A stretch of DNA of 64,000 nucleotides, from assembly GCF_016462545.1 (NCBI RefSeq), contig NZ_JAEMTA010000026.1, forward strand, positions 1-64,000, in the 5' to 3' direction. Position 1 is the first letter of the stretch; the number at the start of each line of letters is the position of its first letter. Positions 10,623 through 19,289 of the stretch are shown here, one piece after another. Under the pieces are notes generated by a model. It was not told the origin of the DNA, did no database searches, and saw nothing but the letters and a program-made list of their open reading frames with translations. The DNA is from Mycolicibacterium sp. (GTDB lineage: Bacteria; Actinomycetota; Actinomycetes; Mycobacteriales; Mycobacteriaceae). A program made the translations under genes and the position numbers.

Positions 10623-12308
10623 TCAGTCGACCTCGAGCACCGTCGGCACGATCATCGGCTGGCGGCGGTACTTCTCCCCCACCCACTTACCGATGGTGCG
10701 TCGTGCCGCCTGGGCGATTCGAGTGGGATCGGTGACCTTCTCCTTGGCCAACGCCTGCAATGTCTCCTCGACGAGTCGCGTGACCGGCTCGAGCGCCTTC
10801 GGGTCCTCGGAGAAGCCTCGCGACTGCAGGTGGACCGGTGCCGCGATCTTGCCCGTGCCGCGCGCGAGCACGATGGTGACGGCGATGAAACCCGATGACA
10901 GCGTGAGCCTTTCGCCCAGGGTGGCATCGCCGACATCACCGGTGACCAGACCGTCGACGAACATCTTGCCGACCGGCACCGCCCCGGAGATCGACGCCCG
11001 ACCCGCGACGAGGTCGACGCTGACGCCGTTCTCGGCCAGCACGATGTTCTCTTCGGGCACTCCGGACTTCACCGCCAGTGCGGCGTTGGCCCGCAGATGG
11101 CGCCACGTGCCGTGCACCGGCATGACGTTGCGCGGTCGGACGCCGTTGTAGAGGAACAGCAGTTCACCCGCGTAGGCGTGGCCCGAAACATGAATGCGCA
11201 CTTGGCCGTTGGTAACGACACGGACGCCAATCTTGGCCAGCGAGTCCAGGACACCGAAGATGGCCTCCTCGTTGCCCGGGATCTGCGACGAGGACATGAT
11301 GATGAGGTCCCCGCGGGTCAACGTGATGCTGCGGTGTTCGCCGCGCGACATCCGCGAGAGCGCCGCCATGGTCTCGCCCTGGGTGCCGGTGGTCACCAGG
11401 GTGACGCGGTCGGCGGGCAGCAATTCGGCGGCCGCGATGTCGATCACGTCGTCGGTGTCGACGGTGAGGAAGCCGAGGTCCTTGGCGATGCCCATGTTGC
11501 GCACCATCGACCGACCGACGAAGGACACCTTGCGGCCGAGCGCCACCGAGGCGTCGACGATCTGTTGCACGCGTGCGACGTTCGAGGCGAAACAGGCGAC
11601 GATGACGCGGCCCTCCGCGCCACGGATCAGCCGGTGCATGTTGGGGCCGATCTCGCTCTCCGACGGTCCGACGCCGGGAATCTCGGCGTTCGTCGAATCG
11701 CAGAGGAAGAGATCCACACCCGCGTCGCCGAGGCGTGACATGCCCGGCAGGTCGGTCGGCCGACCGTCGAGCGGCAGCTGGTCGAGCTTGATGTCACCGG
11801 TGTGCAGGAGCGTGCCTGCGCCGGTGTAGACGGCGATGGCCAGGGCGTCGGGGATCGAGTGGTTGACGGCGAAGTACTCGCACTCGAAGACGCCGTGCTT
11901 GCTGCTCTGCTTCTCGGCGACCTCGATGAACACCGGCTTGATGCGGTGCTCACGACACTTCGCTGCGATCAGGGCGAGGGTGAACTTCGAGCCCACGACG
12001 GGGATGTCGGGACGCAGCTTGAGCAGATGCGGAATCGCGCCGATGTGGTCCTCGTGGGCGTGGGTGATCACCAGCGCCTCGATGTCGTCGAGGCGGTCCT
12101 CGATGTGACGCAGGTCGGGCAGGATGAGGTCGACGCCCGGTTCGTCGTGCCCGGGGAACAGAACTCCGCAGTCGATCACCAGCAGGCGGCCGAGGTGCTC
12201 GAGAACCGTCATGTTGCGGCCGATTTCGCTGATGCCGCCGAGTGCCGTGACGCGCAGGCCGCCAGGGGCGAGTGGGCCCGGGGGTACCAGCTCGGTGGGC
12301 GTCGTCAT
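10623..12308 (-). CDS. rnj: Ribonuclease J
   Basis: The 561-aa metallo-beta-lactamase/beta-CASP nuclease has the metal motif HAHEDH (in ALVITHAHEDHIGAIPHLL), the downstream ligand in LLHTGDIKLD, and the beta-CASP histidine motif HVSGHA. RNase J combines 5'-3' exonuclease and endonuclease activity in RNA processing and decay in mycobacteria (Rv2752c). It overlaps dapA by 4 bases (ATGA), so the two are translationally coupled, the usual arrangement. It converges with the SDR gene with a 9-base gap. Confidence 0.96.
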   Translation of the reverse strand: MTTPTELVPPGPLAPGGLRVTALGGISEIGRNMTVLEHLGRLLVIDCGVLFPGHDEPGVDLILPDLRHIEDRLDDIEALVITHAHEDHIGAIPHLLKLRPDIPVVGSKFTLALIAAKCREHRIKPVFIEVAEKQSSKHGVFECEYFAVNHSIPDALAIAVYTGAGTLLHTGDIKLDQLPLDGRPTDLPGMSRLGDAGVDLFLCDSTNAEIPGVGPSESEIGPNMHRLIRGAEGRVIVACFASNVARVQQIVDASVALGRKVSFVGRSMVRNMGIAKDLGFLTVDTDDVIDIAAAELLPADRVTLVTTGTQGETMAALSRMSRGEHRSITLTRGDLIIMSSSQIPGNEEAIFGVLDSLAKIGVRVVTNGQVRIHVSGHAYAGELLFLYNGVRPRNVMPVHGTWRHLRANAALAVKSGVPEENIVLAENGVSVDLVAGRASISGAVPVGKMFVDGLVTGDVGDATLGERLTLSSGFIAVTIVLARGTGKIAAPVHLQSRGFSEDPKALEPVTRLVEETLQALAKEKVTDPTRIAQAARRTIGKWVGEKYRRQPMIVPTVLEVD

Positions 12309-13207
12309 CGGAGTACGCCGGCTGCCCGCATGTCTGCTCCCAAGTCGTCCAACTGCGCGGCCGTCGCCGGAATCTGGGGCAGCCGTGGGTCACCGGTGTC
12401 GAACCCCAGCAACTTGAGTCCCGCCTTCGCCATCGTGACACCGCCCAACCGGTTCTGCGCGTCGTTGAGCGACCCCAGGGCGACGTGGCCCTTGCGTGCG
12501 GTGGCGAGATCACCGGAGGTGAACGCCGACAACATGTCTCGCAACTGACTTGCCGCGAGGTGACCCCAGACGCTGATGAATCCAGTGGCGCCCATCGCCA
12601 GCCACGGCAGGTTCAGCGAGTCGTCGCCCGAGTAGTAGGCCAACCCGGTCTCGGCCATGATCATCGCGCCTCCGTGCAGATCGCCCTTGGCGTCCTTGAT
12701 GGCGACGATGTTCGGATGGGGCGCGATCGCACGGATCGTGTCCCAGTCGATCGGGACCACTGAGCGCGGCGGGATGTCATAGAGGACGTTCGGCAGGCCG
12801 GTTGCGTCGGCAACGGTGGTGAAGTGGGCGATCAACCCCGCCTGCGGAGGCCGCGAGTAGTAGGGCGTCACGACCAGCAGGCCGTGGGCGCCCTCGGCCT
12901 CACACGCCTTGGCGAGTCGCACGCTGTGCGCCGTGTCGTAGGTGCCGGCCCCGGCGATGATCCTGGCGCGGTCGCCGACGGCCTCGAGCACCGCGCCGAG
13001 CAGGGCGAGCTTCTCGTCATCGGTGGTCGTCGGAGATTCACCGGTGGTGCCCGACACCACCAGGCCGTCGCAACCGGAGTCCACCAGGTGCTTTGCGAGC
13101 TTCTTGGCGACGGCCAGATCCACCGAGCCGTCCGGGCCGAACGGCGTCACCATGGCAGTCAGCACGGTGCCCAGACGTGCGCTGACATCGAATCCACTGG
13201 TGCTCAC
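12305..13207 (-). CDS. dapA: 4-hydroxy-tetrahydrodipicolinate synthase
   Basis: This 300-aa TIM-barrel aldolase is the first enzyme of the diaminopimelate-lysine branch. Signature regions are SGTTGESPTTTDDEK, the catalytic tyrosine in TPYYSRPPQ and the Schiff-base lysine in IVAIKDAKGD. It supplies both lysine and the meso-DAP of the cell wall; dapB for the next step lies 14 kb away. In M. tuberculosis thyX lies directly upstream of dapA. Here a GntR gene ends 46 bases upstream instead. Confidence 0.96.
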   Translation of the reverse strand: MSTSGFDVSARLGTVLTAMVTPFGPDGSVDLAVAKKLAKHLVDSGCDGLVVSGTTGESPTTTDDEKLALLGAVLEAVGDRARIIAGAGTYDTAHSVRLAKACEAEGAHGLLVVTPYYSRPPQAGLIAHFTTVADATGLPNVLYDIPPRSVVPIDWDTIRAIAPHPNIVAIKDAKGDLHGGAMIMAETGLAYYSGDDSLNLPWLAMGATGFISVWGHLAASQLRDMLSAFTSGDLATARKGHVALGSLNDAQNRLGGVTMAKAGLKLLGFDTGDPRLPQIPATAAQLDDLGADMRAAGVLR

Positions 13208-13253
13208 GCGGTTGAGATTACCCGCTCGGCCCCGTCGTTCACGAGCACCGGGC

Positions 13254-14021
13254 TCACTCGGCCAGCAGGCCCGCGCGGCGCATCGCGGTGGAGATCAGCT
13301 CGAAGTCGATCCCGACGTGGGCCCGGGCCACCGCGTCCGCATCGTCGGCGCGACCATCGGCGATCGCATCGATCAGTTCCTCGTGTTCGTGTAGCGACCT
13401 CAACTCCATCTCGCGCATGGTGGTGGGCTCACCCCAGAGATGGGCGGGCGCGCCGATGCTCACCGACGCCTCGAGGTCGACGAGCACCTGCTTGAGCACG
13501 TCATTGTGGGCGGCGTCCATGATCGCCAGGTGCAGCCGGCTGTCGGCCTGCTGCGCCGCCAGGCCCGTCTCGGCGCTCCGGTAGTCCTCGAGCGCCGCGC
13601 GCAGTTCGGCGACGTCAGCGGTAGTTCTGGCGTCTGCGGCGGCCCGACACACCGCCCCGTGTAGGCGGGCGATGGCGTCGCACCGATCCTTGAGTTCGCC
13701 CAGCCGCATCGACAGGGTGCGACGGACCGCGTCGGTGGAGGACTCGGGCCACTGCTCGACGACATAGGACCCGCCACCGCGTCCGCGACGTGTCTCGAGC
13801 AGCCCGCGCTCGACCAGCCTCGCGAGTGCGGCGCGAACGGTCATGCGTCCGACGCCCAGCGCGGCGGCGAGGTCGCGTTCGACCGGCAACCGCGCCCCCG
13901 GGAGGTACTCACCGATGGCGATGGCCGTGACAAGCCGGTCGGTGATCTCGTCGACCCGCGACGGCATCGCCAACTGTTGGGCGAGCAGGCCCGGTGCGGG
14001 CACGGACAGGCGATCGGTCAC
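13254..14021 (-). CDS. FadR/GntR-family transcriptional regulator
   Basis: A winged helix-turn-helix near the N-terminus (ARLPVERDLAAALGVGRMTV) and an all-helical C-terminal FCD domain place it in the FadR subfamily of GntR regulators. The FCD domain carries metal or ligand-binding His/Asp (DSRLHLAIMDAAHND, HEHEELIDAI). The GTG at 14021 (VTDRLSVPAPG) is chosen because a strong GGAGGG lies about 10 bases before it. The frame is open to 14129, but that would leave almost no space from the divergent peptidase gene. It probably controls the divergent peptidase-permease-deaminase genes in response to a small carboxylate or amino-acid ligand. Confidence 0.82.
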   Translation of the reverse strand: MTDRLSVPAPGLLAQQLAMPSRVDEITDRLVTAIAIGEYLPGARLPVERDLAAALGVGRMTVRAALARLVERGLLETRRGRGGGSYVVEQWPESSTDAVRRTLSMRLGELKDRCDAIARLHGAVCRAAADARTTADVAELRAALEDYRSAETGLAAQQADSRLHLAIMDAAHNDVLKQVLVDLEASVSIGAPAHLWGEPTTMREMELRSLHEHEELIDAIADGRADDADAVARAHVGIDFELISTAMRRAGLLAE

Positions 14022-14069
14022 CGACGCAACCCCCTCCGCTAGATACGAGGATGTTAATTCGTCCGCAAT

Positions 14070-14086
14070 GGTCTTGCTGTGAGACC
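14070..14086. promoter_or_regulatory. Candidate operator between GntR gene and peptidase gene
   Basis: GGTCT-N7-AGACC forms an inverted repeat in the divergent intergenic region. It resembles the GGTC/GACC half-sites seen for FadR-type regulators. On the minus strand TATCTA at about 14037-14042 could serve as the -10 of the regulator gene. Called by eye. Confidence 0.4.
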
Positions 14087-14109
14087 TTTCAGGGTTCATG
14101 CTGAGCGCC

Positions 14110-15009
14110 ATGCCCGTTGACATCCGCACGGTTCCCTTCCGGGACTACGAGACGTGGGTCCAGATCACCACTCCCGAGACACCGACGCCCGACGCCCTGC
14201 CGCTCTTCGTCTTGCACGGCGGCCCGGGGATGGCCCACGACTACGTGCGCAACATCGCCGAGCTCGCCGACGAGACCGGCAGGGTGGTCGTGCACTACGA
14301 CCAGATCGGCTGCGGCCGTAGCACCCATCTGCCCGATGCTCCCCGAGAATTCTGGGAGCCGGGCCTGTTCGTCGACGAGTTTCATGCGGTCCGAGGCGAA
14401 TTGGGAATCGATCGATACCACCTGCTCGGTCAGTCCTGGGGTGGCATGCTCGGGGCCGAGATCGCGGTCCGTCGGCCCGAGGGGTTGGTGTCCCTGTCGA
14501 TCTGCAACTCCCCCGCCTCGATGGCGCTGTGGGTCGCGGCCGCCAACGAATTGCGCGATCTCCTACCGCGCGAGACGCAGGACGCGTTGACGCGCCACGA
14601 GGCCGCGGGGACGGTGTCGGACCCCGAGTACCTCGCCGCGACGATGGAGTTCTACCGCCGCCACGTCTGCCGAGTCGAGCCGATGCCCGCTGACTTCGTC
14701 GACAGCGAGAAGCAGATGGAGGCCGAGCCGACCGTCTACCACACCATGAACGGCCCCAACGAATTTCACGTCATCGGCACCCTCGGTGAGTGGACGATCG
14801 TCGACCGCCTGCCCCAGATCGCGGCGCCGACGCTGGTCATCGCGGGCGAGTTCGACGAAGCCACCCCCGCCACCTGGCAGCCATTCGTCGAGCAGATCCC
14901 CGACGTCGGCAGCCATGTCTTTCCCGGCGCCAGCCACTGCACCCATCTGGAACAGCCGTCGGAGTTCCGCGCCGTCGTCGCCTCCTTCCTCGCCGCACAC
15001 GATCGATAG
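14110..15009 (+). CDS. Proline iminopeptidase / amino-acid amidase family alpha/beta hydrolase
   Basis: This 299-aa alpha/beta hydrolase of the S33 peptidase type has the oxyanion motif HGGPG (36-40), the nucleophile elbow GQSWGG with Ser109, an acidic member in AGEFDEATP and a His in GASHCTHLEQP. S33 enzymes release N-terminal proline or hydrolyse amino-acid amides. The start at 14110 (MPVDIRTV) is preferred over 14098. The amino-acid permease follows after 9 bases, which suggests that peptides or amides are hydrolysed and the product or substrate transported. Confidence 0.82.
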   Translation: MPVDIRTVPFRDYETWVQITTPETPTPDALPLFVLHGGPGMAHDYVRNIAELADETGRVVVHYDQIGCGRSTHLPDAPREFWEPGLFVDEFHAVRGELGIDRYHLLGQSWGGMLGAEIAVRRPEGLVSLSICNSPASMALWVAAANELRDLLPRETQDALTRHEAAGTVSDPEYLAATMEFYRRHVCRVEPMPADFVDSEKQMEAEPTVYHTMNGPNEFHVIGTLGEWTIVDRLPQIAAPTLVIAGEFDEATPATWQPFVEQIPDVGSHVFPGASHCTHLEQPSEFRAVVASFLAAHDR

Positions 15010-15018
15010 GACACTTCC

Positions 15019-16419
15019 ATGGTCAACTCCGAGACGAACCCCGCAGGCGCCCAGCGCAGCCTCGAATCATTCGGCTACACACAGGAACTCAACCGTTCGG
15101 TTTCCACGGTGGACCTGCTGGTGTACGGCCTGGTCTTCATGGTGCCGATCGCCCCGTGGGCCATCTTCGGCACGGTCTACAACAGTGCGTCGGGCATGGT
15201 GCCACTGGTGTACCTCATCGGCCTGGTGGCCATGGTGTTCACCGCGCTCGCCTATGCGCAGATGGCCAAGTCATTTCCGCTTGCCGGGTCGGTCTTCTCC
15301 TACGTCGGTCGCGGAATCCATCCCGGCCTCGGCTTCTTCGCCGGGTGGGCGATCCTGCTGGACTACCTACTGGTCCCGACCCTGCTCTACGTGTTCGCCG
15401 CCGAGTCGATGGTCGGGCTGTTCCCCGGAACACCCCGATGGCTGTGGGCGATCGTCTTCGTCGTGGTCAACACGCTGATCAACCTGGCGGGCATCGGGTC
15501 GCTCAAGATCGCCAACCGGGTGTTCCTCGCGATCGAACTCGTGTTCGTGGTGATCTTCGTCGTCATCGCGGTGCGGGCCATCAACGGCCAGAGCCTGCCG
15601 AACGTCGGATGGAGCACCCTGCCCCTCTGGGACTCGAGCACGGTCACCGCACCCCTGATCGCCAGCGCCCTGTCGATCGCAGTTCTGAGCTTCCTTGGCT
15701 TCGACGGCATCTCGACACTCGCCGAGGAGTCGACGGGCCGAAAGAACCCGGCGGGTCGGGCGATGATCATCGCACTGTTCGTGGTGGCGTTCCTGTTCAT
15801 CACCCAGACCTGGCTGGCCAGCCTGCTCGCCGGTGGCCGGGAGGCCTTCAGCGACGACGAGGTGGGCAACGCCTTCTTCACCCTCGTCGAGGCGGCGTCG
15901 AACACCGGCTGGATGAACGCGTTCTTCGCCGTCAACGTGATGGCGGTGGGCTTCGCGAACGCGATGGCCGCCCAGGCCGCCACCAGTCGGTTGCTCTTCT
16001 CGATGAGCCGCGACGGTCAGCTGCCGAAGTTCCTGTCCACGATCAGTGCGCGCAAGGTGCCGATCTCCGCCATCCTCGTGGTCAGCGCGCTCAGCGTCAT
16101 CCTCGTGCTCTTCTTCGTGGGCCAGATCGGCCTGATCTCCTCGCTGGTCAACTTCGGTGCGCTGTTCGGCTTCTGCCTGCTGCACGTCTCGGTGGTCTGG
16201 TACTACGTGGTGCGCCAGAAGTCGAAGAACTACCTGCTGCACCTGGTGGTGCCGACGCTGGGCTTCCTGATCATCGGCTACGTGCTGTTCAACGCCGATT
16301 CTCTGGCCAAGATCGGCGGGCTGATCTGGCTGGTGATCGGCTCAGTGGTGTTCGCCATCAACGTGTTTCGCGGCAGGGGCGTACCCGAGCTCGCCGAGGA
16401 GGCGCACAGCGAGGCGTGA
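15019..16419 (+). CDS. APC-superfamily amino-acid permease
   Basis: The 466-aa protein has about 12 hydrophobic segments. The conserved first-helix region of APC transporters is visible (LVYGLVFMVPIAPWAIFGTV). So is the helix-6/7 region with GFDGISTLAEE, where substrate and ion are bound. It would import amino acids, amines or related compounds across the inner membrane. It lies between the peptidase (9 bases before) and the deaminase (16 bases after), one likely operon. The substrate cannot be read from sequence. Confidence 0.85.
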   Translation: MVNSETNPAGAQRSLESFGYTQELNRSVSTVDLLVYGLVFMVPIAPWAIFGTVYNSASGMVPLVYLIGLVAMVFTALAYAQMAKSFPLAGSVFSYVGRGIHPGLGFFAGWAILLDYLLVPTLLYVFAAESMVGLFPGTPRWLWAIVFVVVNTLINLAGIGSLKIANRVFLAIELVFVVIFVVIAVRAINGQSLPNVGWSTLPLWDSSTVTAPLIASALSIAVLSFLGFDGISTLAEESTGRKNPAGRAMIIALFVVAFLFITQTWLASLLAGGREAFSDDEVGNAFFTLVEAASNTGWMNAFFAVNVMAVGFANAMAAQAATSRLLFSMSRDGQLPKFLSTISARKVPISAILVVSALSVILVLFFVGQIGLISSLVNFGALFGFCLLHVSVVWYYVVRQKSKNYLLHLVVPTLGFLIIGYVLFNADSLAKIGGLIWLVIGSVVFAINVFRGRGVPELAEEAHSEA

Positions 16420-16435
16420 GCCGTTAGGGTTGGCC

Positions 16436-17014
16436 ATGACCATCGCCGCGCGCCTGCTGGACGTCATCGACGACGACATCCTGCCGCTCACCGAACGGGG
16501 TGTCGGTGCGGGCAACAAGGTGTTCGGCGCGGCAGTGCTGCGAAAGAACGATCTGTCGCTCGTCATTGCGGGCACCAATGACGAGACCGACAATCCGTTG
16601 CTGCACGGCGAGATGAACACGCTGAACGAGTTCTACGCGCTTGCCGACCGGCCGCCGACGAGCGAGCTGCTGTTCCTGACCACCCACGAGCCCTGCACGT
16701 TGTGCATGTCTGCGATCACCTGGGCGGGCTTCGACAACTACTACTACTTCTACAGCCACGAGGATTCGCGGGACAGCTTCGCGATTCCCCACGACCTGGT
16801 GATCCTCAAGGAACTGTTCGGGTTGGAGCCAGGCGGGTATCGGCGCAGCAACGCCTTCTGGACCGCGTACTCGATCCCAGAACTCGTGGAGGCCGAGGAC
16901 GAGCCGCTGCGTTCCGAACTGCGGGCGCAGACCGCGCGGATCAGGGCGCGGTACACCGCGCTGTCGGATCGGTATCAGGAATCAAAGGGCGACAACGACA
17001 TTCCGCTGAGCTGA
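16436..17014 (+). CDS. Cytidine/deoxycytidylate deaminase-fold zinc enzyme
   Basis: The 192-aa protein has the zinc-dependent deaminase signatures HGE (in LLHGEMNTLNEF) and PCTLC (HEPCTLCMSA), giving His and two Cys ligands plus the catalytic Glu. The C-terminal half differs from the common cytosine or tRNA-adenosine deaminases, with an aromatic stretch (FDNYYYFYSHEDSRDSF). Substrate is unknown; a small N-heterocycle taken up by the neighbouring permease is an inference. ATG 16436 is chosen over an in-frame TTG at 16430. Confidence 0.75.
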   Translation: MTIAARLLDVIDDDILPLTERGVGAGNKVFGAAVLRKNDLSLVIAGTNDETDNPLLHGEMNTLNEFYALADRPPTSELLFLTTHEPCTLCMSAITWAGFDNYYYFYSHEDSRDSFAIPHDLVILKELFGLEPGGYRRSNAFWTAYSIPELVEAEDEPLRSELRAQTARIRARYTALSDRYQESKGDNDIPLS

Positions 17015-17021
17015 CGCGTCG

Positions 17022-17933
17022 CTATCGCGGCGTCTCAACCACGAACGTCACCACCGCTTCGGCGAGCTCGCGGCCCTTGTCCTCCTGCAGGAAGTGACCC
17101 CCGTCGGCGATCGTCACGTGGTCCTGGCCCGCGGCGCCGCGCACATGGCCGCGGAGTACGGGTTCGGCCGCGCCGGTGATCGGATCCGAGTCCGAGAACG
17201 CACAGAGGAAGGGGCGGTCGAATCGACCTAGGGCCTCCCATGCCGTGCGATTTCGGGGAGCCGCTGGATCATCGGGACTGATCGGCACCAGCATCGGGAA
17301 CTGGCGGGCACCGGCCAGGTAACGGTCGTCGGGAAAGGGCGCGTCGTACGCGGCGATGACCTCGGGGGCCAACGTCGACACGGTCGCGCCATTGACGATC
17401 TGCCCGGCAGGAAAGACCGGTACTTCCTGACTGAACTTCTGCCAGGCCAGGAACGCCTTCCCGGGATGGTGATCACCGGTCGGCAGCATCGTGTTGGCAG
17501 CGACCACCCTGGCGAACCTGTCCGGTTGCTCGGCCACCAGACGCAAACCGATGAGTCCACCCCAGTCTTGACACACCAGGGTGACGTCACTCAGGCCGAT
17601 GGCCTCGATGGCCGTCCACGTCCAATCGGTGTGGGCGGCATAGGTGTAATCCTCACGTCGCGTCGGCTTGTCGCTGCGGCCGAACCCGACGAGATCGATC
17701 GCCACCGCCCTGAGGCCGGCATCGACGAATACCGGGATCATCTTTCGATACAGGAAGCTCCACGACGGCTCCCCGTGCAACAACAGCACCACCGGAGCGT
17801 CCGACGGGCCCTCGTCGACGTAGTGCATGCGCAACTTCCCGCCTTCGCCATCGTCGACCTCGACATAGCGGGGAGCGAAGGGGAAGTCGGGCAGATCGTC
17901 GAATCGCTCGTCTGGGGTGCGCAATACGTCCAT
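17022..17933 (-). CDS. Haloalkane dehalogenase (HLD-I, Rv2296-like)
   Basis: The 303-aa alpha/beta hydrolase closely resembles mycobacterial haloalkane dehalogenases: it starts MDVLRTPDERF and has HGEPSWSFLY and GFGRSDKPTRREDYTY. The nucleophile is Asp123 with Trp124 (CQDWGG), and the catalytic His lies in ADGGHFLQED. Such enzymes replace halogen by hydroxyl in haloalkanes. Halide-binding Glu55/Trp124 positions are present. The chosen ATG is 17933, not 17951. A palindrome overlapping a promoter lies about 80-95 bases upstream, suggesting repressor control. The gene converges with the deaminase gene with a 7-base gap. Confidence 0.85.
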   Translation of the reverse strand: MDVLRTPDERFDDLPDFPFAPRYVEVDDGEGGKLRMHYVDEGPSDAPVVLLLHGEPSWSFLYRKMIPVFVDAGLRAVAIDLVGFGRSDKPTRREDYTYAAHTDWTWTAIEAIGLSDVTLVCQDWGGLIGLRLVAEQPDRFARVVAANTMLPTGDHHPGKAFLAWQKFSQEVPVFPAGQIVNGATVSTLAPEVIAAYDAPFPDDRYLAGARQFPMLVPISPDDPAAPRNRTAWEALGRFDRPFLCAFSDSDPITGAAEPVLRGHVRGAAGQDHVTIADGGHFLQEDKGRELAEAVVTFVVETPR

Positions 17934-18011
17934 GCCGGTGCTCCTATGCACTCGTCGTCAGCGCCGCGCCGTGCTGGCGCGTGGCTCGATCCCACCCTTA
18001 CGCGACACAAA

Positions 18012-18027
18012 TGTACTGTCAAGTACA
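18012..18027 (-). promoter_or_regulatory. Palindromic operator overlapping the dehalogenase promoter
   Basis: TGTACT-GTCA-AGTACA is a perfect 6-bp inverted repeat. On the minus strand it contains TTGACA, a consensus -35 element, and a TAAGGG/AAGGGT -10-like element follows 16-17 bases later. A repressor bound here would block transcription. No TetR gene is adjacent, so the regulator is unknown. Confidence 0.55.
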
Positions 18028-18071
18028 GTCTGAATACTCGCCGCATTGGGACGTGTCAGACGTCTCACCGC

Positions 18072-19289
18072 TCACCGACGGTGTCGCAACTGCCGGGCAA
18101 GTGCCCCCACCAGGTCGCCGCGCTCCCCCACTGTCACCTCGGACAGCCCCAACCACGTTGCCATCGTATGTAATTCGGCGGCCAATGCCGTCGCAACACG
18201 ACCGGCGTCCTGCCCGGGCTCGGTGAACGCGCCCACCACGTGCAGCGCGTCGCTGGCCCGCAGCGCCTTCAGGTCCACCCGCCCGACCAGGTGTCCGTCG
18301 AGCAGGAACGGCCAGACGTAGTAGCCGAACTGCCGCTTGGGTTCCGGGGTGTAGATCTCGATGCGGTAGTGGAAGTCGAACAGCCGTTCCACGCGTGGCC
18401 GGAAGAAGATCAACGGGTCGAACGGACACAGCAGCGCGGTGCCGCGATCGACGCGCGGCACCACCTGCCCTGCCCGCAGATATGCAGGCACCGCCCAGCC
18501 CTCAACCTCGACTACGACGAGCTCACCGGAGGCCACCAACTCCGCGATGGCCGGCTTGGCCTGCCTGGCACCCAGGCGAAAGTAGTCGCGAATGTCGGTC
18601 TCGGTGGCCACGCCCAACGCCGTCGAGGCCCGCAGCACCAGTTCGCGGACGGCCTCGTCGTCGTCGATCTCTCTGGCCAGCACCTCGGGCGGAAGGACGT
18701 TCTCGGTCAGGTCGTAGTGTCTGGCGAAGCCAACTCGCGTCGCCGTCGTCAGCACGCCGGAGGCGAACAGCGCCTCCGCAACCCACTTGGTGTCGCTGCG
18801 GTCCCACCACGGACCCTTGCGACCGCGGGGCTCGGACTCCAGGTGCGCCTCGATCTGCCCAGCCGTCGACGGACCCAGTTCTCCAACCGCGGCCACCACG
18901 TCCTCGGCCAGCTGTCGGTTCTTGCGGACGATCTCCTTGCCCCACCGGCCGTCGGCATACTCGTGCATCCGCCACCGCAGCAGCGGCCAGTCGTCGACCG
19001 CCATCAGCGCCGCCTCGTGCGCCCAGTATTCGACGAGCAGTCGCGGAGACTTCGCCGAGTGACTCCACGCCGCCTTCTCGAGGACGCCGCGGTCGTACGG
19101 TCCGAGGCGACTGAAGATCGGCGCGTAGTGCGCCCGCACCGCGACCGACACGGAGTCGAGTTGCAGGACCTGGATCCGGGAGACCAGCCGACGCAGGTGT
19201 GCGCGCGTCACCGGGCCGGAAGGTTTCGGCTCGGCGAAGCCCTGGGCGGCGACGGCGACCCGTCGCGCCTGGTCGGCGGTGAGGATCAC
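18072..19289 (-). CDS. AlkZ/YcaQ-family winged-helix DNA glycosylase
   Basis: This 405-aa protein of the HTH_42 family includes E. coli YcaQ (AlkZ2) and Streptomyces AlkZ. These glycosylases unhook interstrand crosslinks and excise bulky alkylated bases. The catalytic QxD motif is visible as QLD at residues 43-45 (IQVLQLDSVSV). Three winged-helix modules are expected in the fold. The GTG at 19289 is chosen because it overlaps the dfrA stop by 4 bases (GTGA), placing it last in the thyA-dfrA operon. The frame is open a further 68 codons upstream inside dfrA. Confidence 0.78.
   Translation of the reverse strand: MILTADQARRVAVAAQGFAEPKPSGPVTRAHLRRLVSRIQVLQLDSVSVAVRAHYAPIFSRLGPYDRGVLEKAAWSHSAKSPRLLVEYWAHEAALMAVDDWPLLRWRMHEYADGRWGKEIVRKNRQLAEDVVAAVGELGPSTAGQIEAHLESEPRGRKGPWWDRSDTKWVAEALFASGVLTTATRVGFARHYDLTENVLPPEVLAREIDDDEAVRELVLRASTALGVATETDIRDYFRLGARQAKPAIAELVASGELVVVEVEGWAVPAYLRAGQVVPRVDRGTALLCPFDPLIFFRPRVERLFDFHYRIEIYTPEPKRQFGYYVWPFLLDGHLVGRVDLKALRASDALHVVGAFTEPGQDAGRVATALAAELHTMATWLGLSEVTVGERGDLVGALARQLRHRR

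Noticed and set aside
10610..10626. CTGAG/CTCAG hairpin between the SDR and RNase J genes
   Set aside because: The stem is only 5 bp and overlaps the SDR stop codon, leaving it too weak to call a terminator.
14790..16427. Open frame of 545 codons on the plus strand
   Set aside because: Out-of-frame shadow of the APC permease; Arg/Pro/His-rich without hydrophobic segments.
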